From positions 1 to 6,442 of the forward strand of contig NVRZ01000190.1 in the NCBI GenBank assembly GCA_002401055.1: a stretch of 6,442 bases of DNA, in the 5' to 3' direction. Under the pieces are notes generated by a model that was not told where the DNA came from, made no database searches, and saw only the letters and a program-made list of their open reading frames with translations. The translations under genes and the position numbers were made by a program. Positions 5,463 through 6,442 of the stretch are shown in pieces. The stretch is from Bacteroidota bacterium (lineage in GTDB: Bacteria > Bacteroidota > Bacteroidia > NORP154). Position 1 is the first letter of the stretch, and each line of letters starts with the position of its first letter.

Positions 5463-6442
5463 TTAGATAATTTTGCTAAACACCTCTCTATCAGGTTGAT
5501 CCCTCATCATCCGGGTATCAAATGCCATGCACACGTTTCTGAGAAAAGGCCTTCCCTTTTCAGTAACGTATATGGATTTGGAGTTTATATGTACCAAATC
5601 ATCTGATGCCATCTCATTCAATCGCGCTAATCCGTCTTTTAGTACTTCATCTCCTTTCAGTTCTTTGTGCCAGGTAGTTTCATTATTGCACATCAGGTTT
5701 GAGATATGCTTGCGCAATACCAGGTCTTCTTCATTCAGTACATGCCCTTTGCAAACGGGTAGCTCTCTGTTCGCAATGGCTTTCATGTAATTTTCAACTG
5801 ATTTATGGTTTTGGGCAAAAGCCGTCCAGGTATCGCTGATGGAAGAAGCGCCTAAACCTATCAGCAAACGGGTATTATCAGGTGTATATCCCATAAAATT
5901 TCTGTGCAGGGTTCCTCTTTCGGCTGCCTTGTATAAAGAATCGGTTGTCAATGCAAAATGATCCATGCCAATTTCGTAATACCCGGCTATCTCCAACATT
6001 CGCCTTCCTGTTTGATAGATTGCCATTTTTTCTTCATCAGAAGGCAAATCCTGTTCTGTGAACTTTCTTTGTCCCGGTTTCATCCAGGGAACATGTGCAT
6101 AGCTATAAAAGGCGATCCTATCTGGCTTTAGCTTAACTACTTTTTTGATGGTATCTACAATACTCTCTTTAGTTTGCAATGGAAGGCCATAAATAATATC
6201 GTAGTTAATTGACGAGTATCCTATTTCTCTCGCCGCTTCAGTTACCACTTCAACTCGCTGATAAGATTGTTTTCGATTGATTATTTCCTGAACTTTTGGA
6301 TCAAAATCCTGGATACCCAGGCTTAAGCGAGTAAATCCCAAATCGTGTAAGGTTTTAAGGTGCTCTTTCGTTGTGTTATTCGGATGTGCTTCAAAACCAA
6401 ATTCAGCGTCGGGCGAAATATCTGCCGTTGCTGTAATCCGAC
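5463..6442 (-). CDS. hemN: Oxygen-independent coproporphyrinogen III oxidase, N-terminus off the right edge
   Basis: Radical-SAM enzyme that decarboxylates coproporphyrinogen III to protoporphyrinogen IX without O2 in haem synthesis. The visible 325 codons plus stop cover the C-terminal about 70% of a roughly 455-residue protein; the frame stays open to the edge, and the part upstream of 6341 reads FGFEAHPNNTTKEHLKTLHD. Characteristic stretches follow: GFTRLSLGIQDFDP, INYDIIYGLPLQT, AFYSYAHVPWMKPGQR, EIGMDHFAL, and the substrate-domain segment LHRNFMGYTPD followed by GLGASSIS. The PWMKPGQR segment and C-terminal HemN domain favour true HemN over the HemW paralogue. The CxxxCxxC iron-sulfur motif and the true start are outside the window; the TTG at 6341 is an internal Leu codon, not a start. 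No frameshift is seen. Confidence 0.94.
   Translation of the reverse strand, partial: RITATADISPDAEFGFEAHPNNTTKEHLKTLHDLGFTRLSLGIQDFDPKVQEIINRKQSYQRVEVVTEAAREIGYSSINYDIIYGLPLQTKESIVDTIKKVVKLKPDRIAFYSYAHVPWMKPGQRKFTEQDLPSDEEKMAIYQTGRRMLEIAGYYEIGMDHFALTTDSLYKAAERGTLHRNFMGYTPDNTRLLIGLGASSISDTWTAFAQNHKSVENYMKAIANRELPVCKGHVLNEEDLVLRKHISNLMCNNETTWHKELKGDEVLKDGLARLNEMASDDLVHINSKSIYVTEKGRPFLRNVCMAFDTRMMRDQPDREVFSKII

Noticed and set aside
6339..6341. TTG as hemN start codon
   Set aside because: The frame continues upstream to the window edge with HemN-like sequence, and the radical-SAM cysteine motif must lie further upstream, so this codon is internal.

Overview
The window reads almost entirely on the minus strand and looks like chromosomal DNA of a Bacteroidota member, probably Cytophagia/Flammeovirgaceae-like. 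This is inferred from protein flavour (a short HmgA, an MBL-rhodanese fusion with the THFHADF signature), moderate GC, mostly weak or absent Shine-Dalgarno sequences, and one intergenic stretch with a TTG-N21-AATATTTG promoter-like arrangement. No tRNA, rRNA, IS element, CRISPR array or phage gene is visible.

In order of transcription (right to left): (1) the C-terminal part of hemN, oxygen-independent coproporphyrinogen III oxidase, entering from the right edge; (2) a 119-nt gap with a possible promoter; (3) a QueD/PTPS-family pterin synthase; (4) a 117-nt gap carrying a perfect 20-bp palindrome; (5) a very tight five-gene operon: 2-Cys peroxiredoxin, cysteine-dioxygenase-type cupin, homogentisate 1,2-dioxygenase (hmgA), 4-hydroxyphenylpyruvate dioxygenase (hpd), and a persulfide-dioxygenase/rhodanese fusion that runs off the left edge. 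Junctions within the operon are 2, 1 and 2 nt gaps and finally a 1-nt TAATG overlap.

Hpd and HmgA are two consecutive steps of tyrosine breakdown (4-hydroxyphenylpyruvate to homogentisate to maleylacetoacetate). The other two oxygenases belong to sulfur metabolism (thiol to sulfinate; persulfide to sulfite). All four are non-haem Fe(II), O2-consuming dioxygenases from three unrelated folds (VOC, cupin twice, metallo-beta-lactamase), led by a peroxide-removing enzyme. The shared theme is therefore iron- and oxygen-dependent catabolism of amino acids rather than one linear pathway. The palindrome in front of the operon contains TGAT-N4-ATCA, resembling Crp/Fnr-family sites, so oxygen- or redox-linked control is a reasonable hypothesis.

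The second structural oddity is an 18-bp perfect palindrome, nested in a larger imperfect one, inside the 3' end of the cysteine-dioxygenase-like gene. It looks like a dispersed palindromic repeat that has been absorbed into coding sequence. I see no clearly new defence or mobile system here; the novelty lies in gene combination and regulation.
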